In this document: positions 52,472 to 59,080 of the stretch, in pieces
Layout: every line of letters begins with the position of its first letter
Position numbering within the stretch: position 1 is the stretch's first letter
Origin: Opitutales bacterium
GTDB lineage: Bacteria; Verrucomicrobiota; Verrucomicrobiia; Opitutales; Oceanipulchritudinaceae
Length of the DNA stretch: 59,080 bases
Assembly: GCA_020831525.1 (NCBI GenBank)
Contig: JAFIGH010000021.1
Location: 1-59,080 of the forward strand
Direction: 5' to 3'
Program-made: the position numbers and the translations under genes
The notes under the pieces: generated by a model
The model's database searches: none
The model's input: the letters and a program-made list of their open reading frames with translations, nothing else
What the model was told of the DNA's origin: nothing

Positions 52472-52623
52472 CCCCGGAGAGGCTTGCCACTCCTTTCCCC
52501 GGCGCAACGGGAAAATGGAGACTGGGTCTTCGCCCGGCGGTGCAGGTGATCTTCCGTGCTGCTTGCTTGACGCCGGGGATGCGCACTCAAAGTCTCTCCG
52601 ACCTCGATAAAGGAAAATCTGCC

Positions 52624-53850
52624 ATGAAACCGAAAAAAGTCGCCATCCTTACCGCCGGGGGCCTCGCCCCCTGCCTCAACACTGCCGTCGCCGGCCTCAT
52701 CCGCCGCTATACGGAAACAGATCCTACCATTGAGATCCTCTGCTACCGCAGCGGCTACAAAGGCCTCCTCCTCGGCGACAGCTACACGGTCACCGAAGAG
52801 GTGCGTGAGAATGTCGATGCGCTCTTCGCCCTCGGCGGCAGTGCCATCGGCAACAGCCGCGTCAAGCTCACCAATGTGAAAGACTGCGTGAAGCGCGGCC
52901 TCGTGAAGGAGGGCGAAGACCCGCAGAAAAAGGCCGCCGACCAGCTCATCAAAGCCGACGTCGACGTACTCCACACCATCGGGGGCGACGACACCAACAC
53001 CGCCGCCGCCGACCTCGCCGCTTTTCTCAAGAAAAACGACTACAACCTCACCGTCATCGGCCTGCCCAAGACGATCGACAACGACGTCGTACCCATTAAA
53101 CAATCACTCGGTGCGTGGACCGCCGCCGAAGAGGGCGCGCACTTCTTCGCCAACGTCGTGAACGAGTTCAACGCCAACCCGCGCATGCTCATCGTCCACG
53201 AGGTCATGGGGCGAAACTGCGGATGGCTCACCGCCGCCACCGCGCGCTGCTACCGCGACCTCGTCGACCACGACGAATACCTGCCCGAACTCGGCGTCTC
53301 CATGGACAACCTCGACGTCCACGCCGTCTTCGTCCCGGAGATGGACATCGACATCGATGCCGAGGCCGACCGTCTCAAGGAAGTCATGGACGAACTCGAC
53401 AACGTGAATATCTTCATCTCCGAGGGCGCGGGGGTCGACGCCATCGTCAAGAAGAAGGAAGCGGCGGGCGAGGAAGTTCCGCGCGACGCCTTCGGCCATG
53501 TGAAGCTCGACGCCGTCAATCCCGGCAAATACTTCGCCGAGAAGTTCGCCGAGCGCATCGGCGCGGAAAAAGTCCTCGTGCAGAAGAGCGGCTACTACTC
53601 CCGCGCCGCCGCCAGCAACGAGCAGGACCTCCGTCTCATCCAGAGCTGTGTCGACACCGCCGTGGAGTGCGCCTTCCGCGGCGAGGGCGGAGTCGTCGGC
53701 CACGACGAGGAGCGCGGCGGCGTCCTCCGCGCCATCGAGTTCGACCGCATCAAGGGCGGAAAGCCCTTCGACATCGACACCGCATGGTTCGAGGAACTCC
53801 TCATCGACATCGGCCAGCCCAAAGGCGCCAAGCTCGACGTGAAGCACTGA
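52624..53850 (+). CDS. pfp: Pyrophosphate-type 6-phosphofructokinase
   Basis: A 408-residue enzyme. The ATG at 52624 follows an AAAGGA ribosome-binding site by 9 bp and starts [19 protein letters not shown]. It has GGDDTNTAA (about 120-128), where Asp replaces the Gly of ATP-dependent enzymes, and PKTIDND (about 148-154); both mark pyrophosphate-dependent phosphofructokinases. [14 protein letters not shown] and the [10 protein letters not shown] region bind the sugar phosphate. It would phosphorylate fructose 6-phosphate with pyrophosphate in glycolysis, reversibly. It is a single gene divergent from argH. Confidence 0.9.
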   Translation: MKPKKVAILTAGGLAPCLNTAVAGLIRRYTETDPTIEILCYRSGYKGLLLGDSYTVTEEVRENVDALFALGGSAIGNSRVKLTNVKDCVKRGLVKEGEDPQKKAADQLIKADVDVLHTIGGDDTNTAAADLAAFLKKNDYNLTVIGLPKTIDNDVVPIKQSLGAWTAAEEGAHFFANVVNEFNANPRMLIVHEVMGRNCGWLTAATARCYRDLVDHDEYLPELGVSMDNLDVHAVFVPEMDIDIDAEADRLKEVMDELDNVNIFISEGAGVDAIVKKKEAAGEEVPRDAFGHVKLDAVNPGKYFAEKFAERIGAEKVLVQKSGYYSRAAASNEQDLRLIQSCVDTAVECAFRGEGGVVGHDEERGGVLRAIEFDRIKGGKPFDIDTAWFEELLIDIGQPKGAKLDVKH

Positions 53851-53858
53851 GGGCGGCG

Positions 53859-54128
53859 TCAGACATCCGGTGTTGACGGAAGGCCGACCAATGAGAGAAC
53901 GCGGTAGCGGAAATCCGCGAACTCGTCGGATTTCCTGTCGAGAAGGGCGCTGATTCGGTAGAAGCGGTGGGTGCTGGGTGATTCGTTCTTCGCCATCGAA
54001 AGATCGATGTTGTTCACGTTGACCATCGTCCAGCATTCGACAAACCCTGCGGCGCGGGCTTTTTGGTGGCTCTTTTCCGCTTCACCTATCCGGTTGTGGA
54101 TGTTGGAAAAGTCTGTCCACGGCCAATG
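53859..54128 (-). pseudogene. Unrecognised coding remnant after the DNA methyltransferase gene
   Basis: A frame of 89 codons open to a stop at 53859, without a good start: its upstream part overlaps the methyltransferase 3' end in another frame. It reads like protein (for example NRIGEAEKSHQKARAAGFVE, NNIDLSMAKNESPSTHRFYR, SALLDRKSDEFADFRYRVLS). Its place directly downstream of a DNA methyltransferase suggests the tail of a cognate restriction endonuclease, but I do not recognise a nuclease motif. A short 55-codon gene from the ATG at 54024-54026 is an alternative. Confidence 0.35.
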
Positions 54129-54956
54129 TCACGTAATCCGGATTCAACTCGACTCCGATATAGCGTCGCCCCAGCTCCTGGGCGACGACGCCGACAGTCC
54201 CGGAACCGAAGAACGGATCGAGCACGTAGTCCCCCGGTTTTGACCCCGCGAGGATGCACGGCTCCACAAGTTTACGCGGGAAGGTCGCAAAATGCGCGTT
54301 CTTGATCGGCTCTGTGTTGACGTTCCACACGGACCTTTTGTTGCGTGTGCCGCGCCCGTCGTCGCGGGGTTCCCGCGTCGCTTCGACATCGTAGTGATAG
54401 CGTTCGCTTTTAGAGAAGAGGAAAAGGAACTCATGGCTTCGCGAGGGTCGGTCTTTCACGCTTTCCGGCATGGCGTTGGGCTTGTTCCACACAATGTCGC
54501 TGCGAAGGTACCAACCGTCTTCCTGCAGCGCAAAAGCCAGTCGCCATGGGATCCCTAGTAAGTCCTTGGGTTTCAGCCCCTCCGGAGTATCCGGACGCAC
54601 GCTCATGGCGCGGGCGCGGTTCTTCTTGTCCGGTGCGCGCCATCCTCGGTTTCCGCTCGTGTATCCGTCGCCGATATTCAGCCAAAACACGCCGTCGGGT
54701 CTCAGCACGCGCCTGACTTCCTGAAAGACCGTGATGAGGCGGTTGATGAACTGCGGCATCGTAGGTTCAAGCCCGATTTGTCCGCCGACCGCATAGTCCC
54801 GCAAGCCCCAGTAGGGGGGGAGGTCACAACGCACTGAACAGAATCAGCCGGCAACCGCGAAAGGACGCGCTGCGCATCCCCGACGAGAAGCATCGCGCCT
54901 TCGAGGCGGATTGGGTTATACGGGCCTTCCGCACACTCGTTGACAATTAAGTCCAT
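54082..54956 (-). pseudogene. Beta-class DNA methyltransferase, frameshifted in a G7 run
   Basis: Two frames together encode a full beta-class N4-cytosine/N6-adenine methyltransferase of about 291 residues. The first starts at 54956 (GAMLLVGDAQRVLSRLPADS, VQCVVTSPP). The second continues YWGLRDYAVGGQ, LRPDGVFWLNIGDGYTSGNR, GIPWRLAFALQEDGWYLRSD and ends DPFFGSGTVGVVAQELGRRY, IGVELNPDYV. The catalytic TSPPYW is split: seven G occupy 54814-54820 on the plus strand where eight would restore the frame. The order (catalytic motif first, SAM motif last) defines the beta class. The gene is off in this sequence, either by real slippage, by decay or by a sequencing error. The recognition site is unknown. 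Confidence 0.8.
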
Positions 54957-55050
54957 CGGCCCATTCAGAATGGGATGCCGGGGGAAGGAGAGTCAAGGGG
55001 GCAGTATGGCCCCGCGCGCAGGTCATTTGCGATTCCGGCATTCCGCCTGC

Positions 55051-56358
55051 CTACACGGCAAAGCGCTGGACGAGGCCTTCGAGGCGGGGGGGGATGCTGC
55101 CGACGATGTGGATGCCGTCGTCTTCGGCGCGTTCGTGGCGGACGACACCGGCGGCGTGGAGGCGGGCGACAATCTCGTAGTGGTCGTGGGGGATGAGGAA
55201 TTCGCGGACGTCGAGTTGCTCGCGCAGGACGTCGTCGATGCGCTCGCACAGGGTATCGAGGCCGCCGCCGGTGACGGCGCTGACGCGGAAGGTGTCGGGC
55301 TTGCCGTTGGCACCGTAGCGGGGCTTGCCGTCGGTTTCGCCGTGTCCGGAAGGCTCGCCGGGCGGGGCGATGCGGTCGGCTTTGTTGTAGACGGTGAGGA
55401 TGCGTTTGTCTCCGGCGCCGAGTTCCTTGAGGACGGCAAGGGTGGTCTCGGCGTGCTGTTCGACTTCAGAATTGGAGGCGTCGAGAACGTGGATGAGGAT
55501 GTCGGCGACGACGGCTTCCTCGAGGGTGGCTTTGAAGGCGTCGACGAGTTGGTGGGGCAGGCGGCGGACGAAGCCGACGGTGTCAGTGAGGAGAATTTTC
55601 TGACCGCTGGGGAGGGCGCACTTGCGCGTGGTGGGATCGAGCGTGGCGAAGAGTTTATCCTCGACGAGAACGGTGGCACCGGTGAGGGCGTTGAGGAGGG
55701 TCGATTTGCCCGCGTTGGTGTAGCCGACGATGGCGGCGGTGGGCACGGGGACGCGCTCGCGCAGCTTGCGCTGGGTATCGCGGTGGCGAACGACATCGGT
55801 CAGCTCGCGCTTGAGCCGGGCGATGCGCTGCCGGACCATGCGCGAGTCGAGTTCGATCTGGGCTTCGCCCTCGCCGCGCTGGGTGACGCTCCCGCCCCCG
55901 CGCTGGCGGCTGAGGTGGGTCCATGCGTTCTTGAGGCGCGGGAGGGAGTGCTCTGCGCGCGCGAGGGCGACCTGGAGGACCGCCTCGCGGGTGCGGGCGC
56001 GTTCGGAAAAGATGTCGAGGATGACTTCCTGGCGGTCGATGACGCACATGCCGCTCTCGCTCTCCCAATTGCGCTGCTGGGCGGGGCTTAGTTCGACGTC
56101 GAAGACAAGGCAGTCGCCGCCGAGGGCTTTGGCTTCGGCGATGATCCCGGCGGCTTTTCCGCTGCCGAGGAAGAGGCGCGGGCTGGGCTCGCGGATGCGG
56201 GCGACGGTCGAGCCGGTGACGCCTATGCCCAGCGTATGGACAAGTTCGGAAAGCTCGGCGAGCAGTTGCCGGACGGATTCATCCGCGTCCGAAGGTCTCT
56301 GGACGCCAATAAGGAAGGCCCGCTCGACCATTTTCGGTTTTTCGCGGACTTCGATCAT
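55051..56358 (-). CDS. hflX: Ribosome-associated GTPase HflX
   Basis: A 435-residue GTPase. The N-terminal HflX domain has GSGKAAGIIAEA and DVELSPAQQRNWE, followed by a coiled helical linker with the conserved RGGGSVTQRGEGE. The G domain has G1 GYTNAGKSTLLNALT (near residue 215), G3 DTVGFVRRLPHQLVDAFKAT and G4 NKAD. HflX binds the 50S subunit and splits stalled ribosomes, especially after heat stress. The start is fixed by a TGAATG junction with a 30-codon frame directly upstream, so it is likely translated by re-initiation in the operon with the FlgO-TPR gene. Confidence 0.95.
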   Translation of the reverse strand: MIEVREKPKMVERAFLIGVQRPSDADESVRQLLAELSELVHTLGIGVTGSTVARIREPSPRLFLGSGKAAGIIAEAKALGGDCLVFDVELSPAQQRNWESESGMCVIDRQEVILDIFSERARTREAVLQVALARAEHSLPRLKNAWTHLSRQRGGGSVTQRGEGEAQIELDSRMVRQRIARLKRELTDVVRHRDTQRKLRERVPVPTAAIVGYTNAGKSTLLNALTGATVLVEDKLFATLDPTTRKCALPSGQKILLTDTVGFVRRLPHQLVDAFKATLEEAVVADILIHVLDASNSEVEQHAETTLAVLKELGAGDKRILTVYNKADRIAPPGEPSGHGETDGKPRYGANGKPDTFRVSAVTGGGLDTLCERIDDVLREQLDVREFLIPHDHYEIVARLHAAGVVRHERAEDDGIHIVGSIPPRLEGLVQRFAV

Positions 56359-56451
56359 TCAGGGTTCGACTGGGGCGTCAGGGACTTCGGCATTGTTAAT
56401 TTCGTATTCGTAATAAACCCGGCGACGGCCTTTTGTCAATGTCGTGCGCAT
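56359..56451 (-). CDS. Possible 30-residue protein between FlgO-TPR gene and hflX
   Basis: MRTTLTKGRRRVYYEYEINN and ten more residues. The ATG comes 2 bp after the stop of the upstream gene and the stop directly abuts the hflX ATG, so the frame fills the gap exactly. The composition (basic, then acidic) is natural but nothing is recognised. It may act only to couple translation of hflX. Confidence 0.35.
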   Translation of the reverse strand: MRTTLTKGRRRVYYEYEINNAEVPDAPVEP

Positions 56452-56453
56452 GA

Positions 56454-58673
56454 TCAGCCGTCGAGGAGGCGGGGAAAGTGCTCCTGGACGATTTTGTAGT
56501 GGTGCGGGCTGGCGCGCAGTTTGTCGCGGAAGGCGGGTTCGTCGAATAGCCGGACCCACAGCAGTGGGAACGCGACGACCGTCTCGAAGGTGATCCCGGG
56601 AATCTCACGCGTCTGCTCGCGGCGGTAGATTGCGAGGGCGCGTTCGGGATGGCGCAGGACTTCGGCGCGCACGAGGGGACTGCGCAGGTCTGCTTGGGCC
56701 ATTGCGTCCCGCGACTCCGCCTCGTAGACCGCTTCGATCCGCGAAAGGGCTTCGTCGGCGTCCGCTGTTTTGCCCGACCGCATGGCAAGGACGAGCCGAA
56801 GGGTGTCGACCCAGACCCGGAACTGGGCGTTGTCGAAGTCTTTGACGAGGGGAAAGAGGACCTCGGCGTCGGTCTGCAGGCGCTCGAGGTGGCGGGCGGC
56901 CGCCGCGTCGTCGCGGCGGAACTCGGCTTCGATAAGGAGGGAAAAGGTGAGGGCGGCGTGGAAGCCGGGTCCGAAGTTTTCGGGCATTTTCTCGGCAAAG
57001 CGACGCATGTTTTCCGCGCGGGCGGTCTCGCCCGCAACGAGAAACGCCGTTGCAGCGTTGAGGAGCGTATCAAAGTTGGTCAAATCCCCGGCTTCGGCGG
57101 CGGATTCCTGGCGGCGCGCCCAGTCGAGAATGCTTTCGATCTCGGGCCGGAGCATCATCCGAAGGCCGAAGAGCTGTTCGTCGAGGAATGGGTTGTCCGG
57201 ATACATCGCGCGGATGCGCTGGCCGACTTCGAGGGCTTCGTTCATGCGCCCCATGCGCTGGAGGTGCATAAAGATCTCGTGAAGCAGCCCCGTGTTGCGG
57301 GGATCGAGGCGGGCGGCTTCGCGGAGGCGGTCGAGACTGTCGGCGATGCGTCCGACGCGGCGCAGGACGTAGGCCTCGGCCGAGAGTAGCTCGGCTTGTC
57401 CAGGCTCGCGGCGGATGGCCTCGCCGAGAACGGCGAGCGCGCTCTCGTAGTCGCGGCGACCGTGGTAGTGCACGTAGGACTCCGCAAGGAGTGTTTCCAT
57501 CCGGTCGGGGGCGAGCGCTTTGGCGCGGGCGAGGGCGCGTTCGGCGGCGGCGAGGTGTTCGTCGGCATCGCCGAATTCGAAGTGCACGTGGGAGGCATGG
57601 AGCCACGCAAGACGGCTCCATGCGTCGGCGAAGTCCGGATCGATGCGCGTTGCTTCGCGCAGGTGTTCGACCGCCGCGGCGTAGCGGGCACGCCGTTCGT
57701 GGATGCCGCGCATGGACTCGCGTGCCTTGAGATAAAGGTCGTAGGCTTCGACGCTGCGTGTCGGGGCATCGCGGATCTCAAGGCGTTCCGCGGGTGTCAG
57801 CTCGGTACGCAGGGCGGCGGCGATTTCGTCGGCAAGCTGGCTTTGGATAGCGAAGATGTCGTCAAGGTCGCGGTCGTAACGTTCGGCCCAGAGGTGCTCG
57901 TCGTTGGCGGCGTCGATGAGCTGGGCGGTCACGCGGACGCGCCCGCCCATGCGGCGGACGGAGCCCTCGATGATGTGCGAGGCACCGAGTTCGCCCGCTA
58001 TCTGGCGCACATTGTGTGCGCCGCCGGCGTAGTTCATCACGGATGTGCGTGAGATGACGCGCAATTGCGAGATGCGCGAAAGGTTGGTGAGCAGATCTTC
58101 GTGAACGCCGTCGGCGAAGAAGGCGTTGTCGGCGTCCGGGCTCATGTTGACAAACGGAAGAACGGCTAGCACGGGACTTGCCGCGACGGCGGGGGAGACG
58201 ACGTCCGCCGCAGGCGGCGGGGGGGCGGACGGTCCGGTGGATCGACTGAGAAAGCCGATGCCCACGGCACCAAGGATGATCCCGAGGGCAAAGGCCGGGA
58301 TCAGCGCGCCCACGAGGATAGCGAGGCGGTTGCGGCGGCGCTGTATGCTTGGCTGTGCCTTTTCGCCGCCTGCCTCGTCGCGCGCACGGCGTGTGGTCTT
58401 GACCCCGTCAGGCGTCAGCTCAAAGGCCCACGCAAGCACGAGGGCAATGGGAAAGCCCATGGCCACGAGGAGGATGACAAAGCGGCCCGCCCATGCCGGC
58501 ACCTCGAATTGCGGAAATACCGCCACGGCAAACTGTATCACCAACCAGCCGACGACGAGATACGTCCCCGCCACTTGAAAGACCTTCCGGCGCTTCAGCT
58601 CTTTAAGGAACGAGCGGTCTTCGGCGGGCGGGCCGGGCGGGGGCTCCGCATCAGGCTGTTCGGGAGACGGCAT
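56454..58673 (-). CDS. Membrane protein with FlgO-like domain and TPR repeats
   Basis: A 739-residue inner-membrane protein. An N-terminal ELKRRKVFQVAGTYLVVGWL begins two membrane helices and ends with ALVLAWAFELTPDGVK, a pattern shared with many adenylate-cyclase/TPR regulators. A third helix (LAILVGALIPAFALGIIL) follows. The FlgO-like domain (about 170-290) has VLAVLPFVNMSPDADNAFFA, ISRTSVM, GASHIIEGSV and LWAERYDRDL. From about 300 to the end there are TPR-type helical repeats (for example RIDPDFADAWSRLAWLHASH). Relatives carry a DNA-binding or cyclase domain at the N-terminus; none is seen here, so it is probably a protein-interaction scaffold. Its role is not known. Confidence 0.8.
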   Translation of the reverse strand: MPSPEQPDAEPPPGPPAEDRSFLKELKRRKVFQVAGTYLVVGWLVIQFAVAVFPQFEVPAWAGRFVILLVAMGFPIALVLAWAFELTPDGVKTTRRARDEAGGEKAQPSIQRRRNRLAILVGALIPAFALGIILGAVGIGFLSRSTGPSAPPPPAADVVSPAVAASPVLAVLPFVNMSPDADNAFFADGVHEDLLTNLSRISQLRVISRTSVMNYAGGAHNVRQIAGELGASHIIEGSVRRMGGRVRVTAQLIDAANDEHLWAERYDRDLDDIFAIQSQLADEIAAALRTELTPAERLEIRDAPTRSVEAYDLYLKARESMRGIHERRARYAAAVEHLREATRIDPDFADAWSRLAWLHASHVHFEFGDADEHLAAAERALARAKALAPDRMETLLAESYVHYHGRRDYESALAVLGEAIRREPGQAELLSAEAYVLRRVGRIADSLDRLREAARLDPRNTGLLHEIFMHLQRMGRMNEALEVGQRIRAMYPDNPFLDEQLFGLRMMLRPEIESILDWARRQESAAEAGDLTNFDTLLNAATAFLVAGETARAENMRRFAEKMPENFGPGFHAALTFSLLIEAEFRRDDAAAARHLERLQTDAEVLFPLVKDFDNAQFRVWVDTLRLVLAMRSGKTADADEALSRIEAVYEAESRDAMAQADLRSPLVRAEVLRHPERALAIYRREQTREIPGITFETVVAFPLLWVRLFDEPAFRDKLRASPHHYKIVQEHFPRLLDG

Positions 58674-58829
58674 TTCCGTGCGTTGGCGTTTCGCTGTGGC
58701 GGTGGACGAGGCGTATGCAAAGGAATCGTCGGGATGACACTACTATCGAATGTATCGCCTTGCGGGCGGTCCGGAGCAAGACTGAAGACATCTCCGGCAA
58801 GCGCTGGATTCACGCAAGAATCGGGCCGC

Positions 58830-59080
58830 TTATGAACCGCGCTGCCAGGTCCACTGCCGCGCGCAGGCAAGCGTCTCTTCCCCTGCGGGCGACGGCACCG
58901 GCTTGGGCGCGCGCTTGCGCCGGTAGCGCAGGCCTTCGTCCCCGCACAGTGCCGCCTCCACGAAGGCTTTAGTGCCAAGCACCAGCCCCTCGTTGAACGG
59001 ACGCGTCTTGCGCAAAAGCAGTTCATGCGCGGGCAGACGGCCCCCGCGCTCACGCGCCTCCGCCGCAACGTGGTCCGGCA
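58830..59080 (-). CDS. C-terminal part of a transposase (RAYT-like), cut by window edge
   Basis: The frame is open from the right edge to a stop at 58830. It reads RLPAHELLLRKTRPFNEGLV, LGTKAFVEAALCGDEGL and RYRRKRAPKPV, which fits the end of an IS200-like REP-associated transposase: a R-x-F-x-x-G-x-x-L-G-T-x-x-F-V-E core and a basic tail. It differs in sequence from the left-edge copy, so it is a different subfamily. The catalytic part lies outside the window. Confidence 0.6.
   Translation of the reverse strand, partial: PDHVAAEARERGGRLPAHELLLRKTRPFNEGLVLGTKAFVEAALCGDEGLRYRRKRAPKPVPSPAGEETLACARQWTWQRGS

Noticed and set aside
54940-56091. A 383-codon plus-strand frame opposite hflX
   Set aside because: HflX is certain on the other strand; the composition (Gly/Ala/Asp/Val) is that of an antisense shadow.
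1-59080. CRISPR array, tRNA or rRNA genes, prophage
   Set aside because: I saw no regularly spaced direct repeats, no clover-leaf-like tRNA with a conserved T arm, no rRNA blocks and no phage structural genes.

Overview
The window is GC-rich and looks like chromosomal DNA of a Verrucomicrobiota bacterium, most likely class Opitutia. The reasons are PEP-CTERM surface proteins, very large secreted proteins ending in tryptophan-rich or DGL-type C-terminal domains, TonB-dependent receptors opening with an LS(P/A)FEV motif, many sulfatases and carbohydrate enzymes, and REP-type palindromes beside REP-associated transposase remnants. The taxonomy is inferred from these family patterns; there is no rRNA or other marker here.

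Layout. 1-1.7 kb: decayed transposase fragments, palindromes and the tail of a broken secreted protein. 1.8-43.1 kb: a polysaccharide-utilisation region. It holds a TonB receptor and an adjacent LacI regulator, a cytoplasmic DUF5703/GH95-like enzyme, a double-domain FAD oxidoreductase, a small secreted protein and an 1850-aa beta-helix protein. Then follow a PEP-CTERM protein with a GH2 enzyme, a second related PEP-CTERM protein, a second TonB receptor, a sulfatase/ADP-ribosylglycohydrolase-like/RpiB operon, an unknown protein coupled to a second sulfatase, and a 2549-aa heparinase-like lyase with about nine PKD domains. The region ends with a four-gene sugar-acid operon: two UxaA-type subunits, a SDR very like L-fucose dehydrogenase, and an RraA-type pyruvate aldolase. 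43.2-58.7 kb: mostly housekeeping and general genes (trmB-like, thioesterase, PEP-CTERM protein, a transporter/amidase/DUF6941/PfkB operon, argH, PPi-type phosphofructokinase, hflX, FlgO-TPR membrane protein). Decayed genes sit among them: PfpI tail, DUF4143 ATPase half, and a DNA methyltransferase frameshifted in a G7 run. The right edge enters another transposase C-terminus.

How it fits together. A repeated operator-like palindrome, CTCAA-N3-TTGAG, lies upstream of TonB receptor 1, in the shared promoter region of the beta-helix and PEP-CTERM/GH2 genes, upstream of both the second PEP-CTERM gene and TonB receptor 2, and between the giant lyase and the sugar-acid operon. The only LacI gene in the window sits beside the first copy. 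The simplest model is one LacI-type regulon in which secreted lyases cut a sulfated polymer, TonB receptors import the pieces, cytoplasmic sulfatases and glycosidases strip them, and the uxa/SDR/RraA operon degrades a released sugar, possibly L-fucose, without phosphorylation. The regulon is the most interesting system in the window; substrate and effector are inference.
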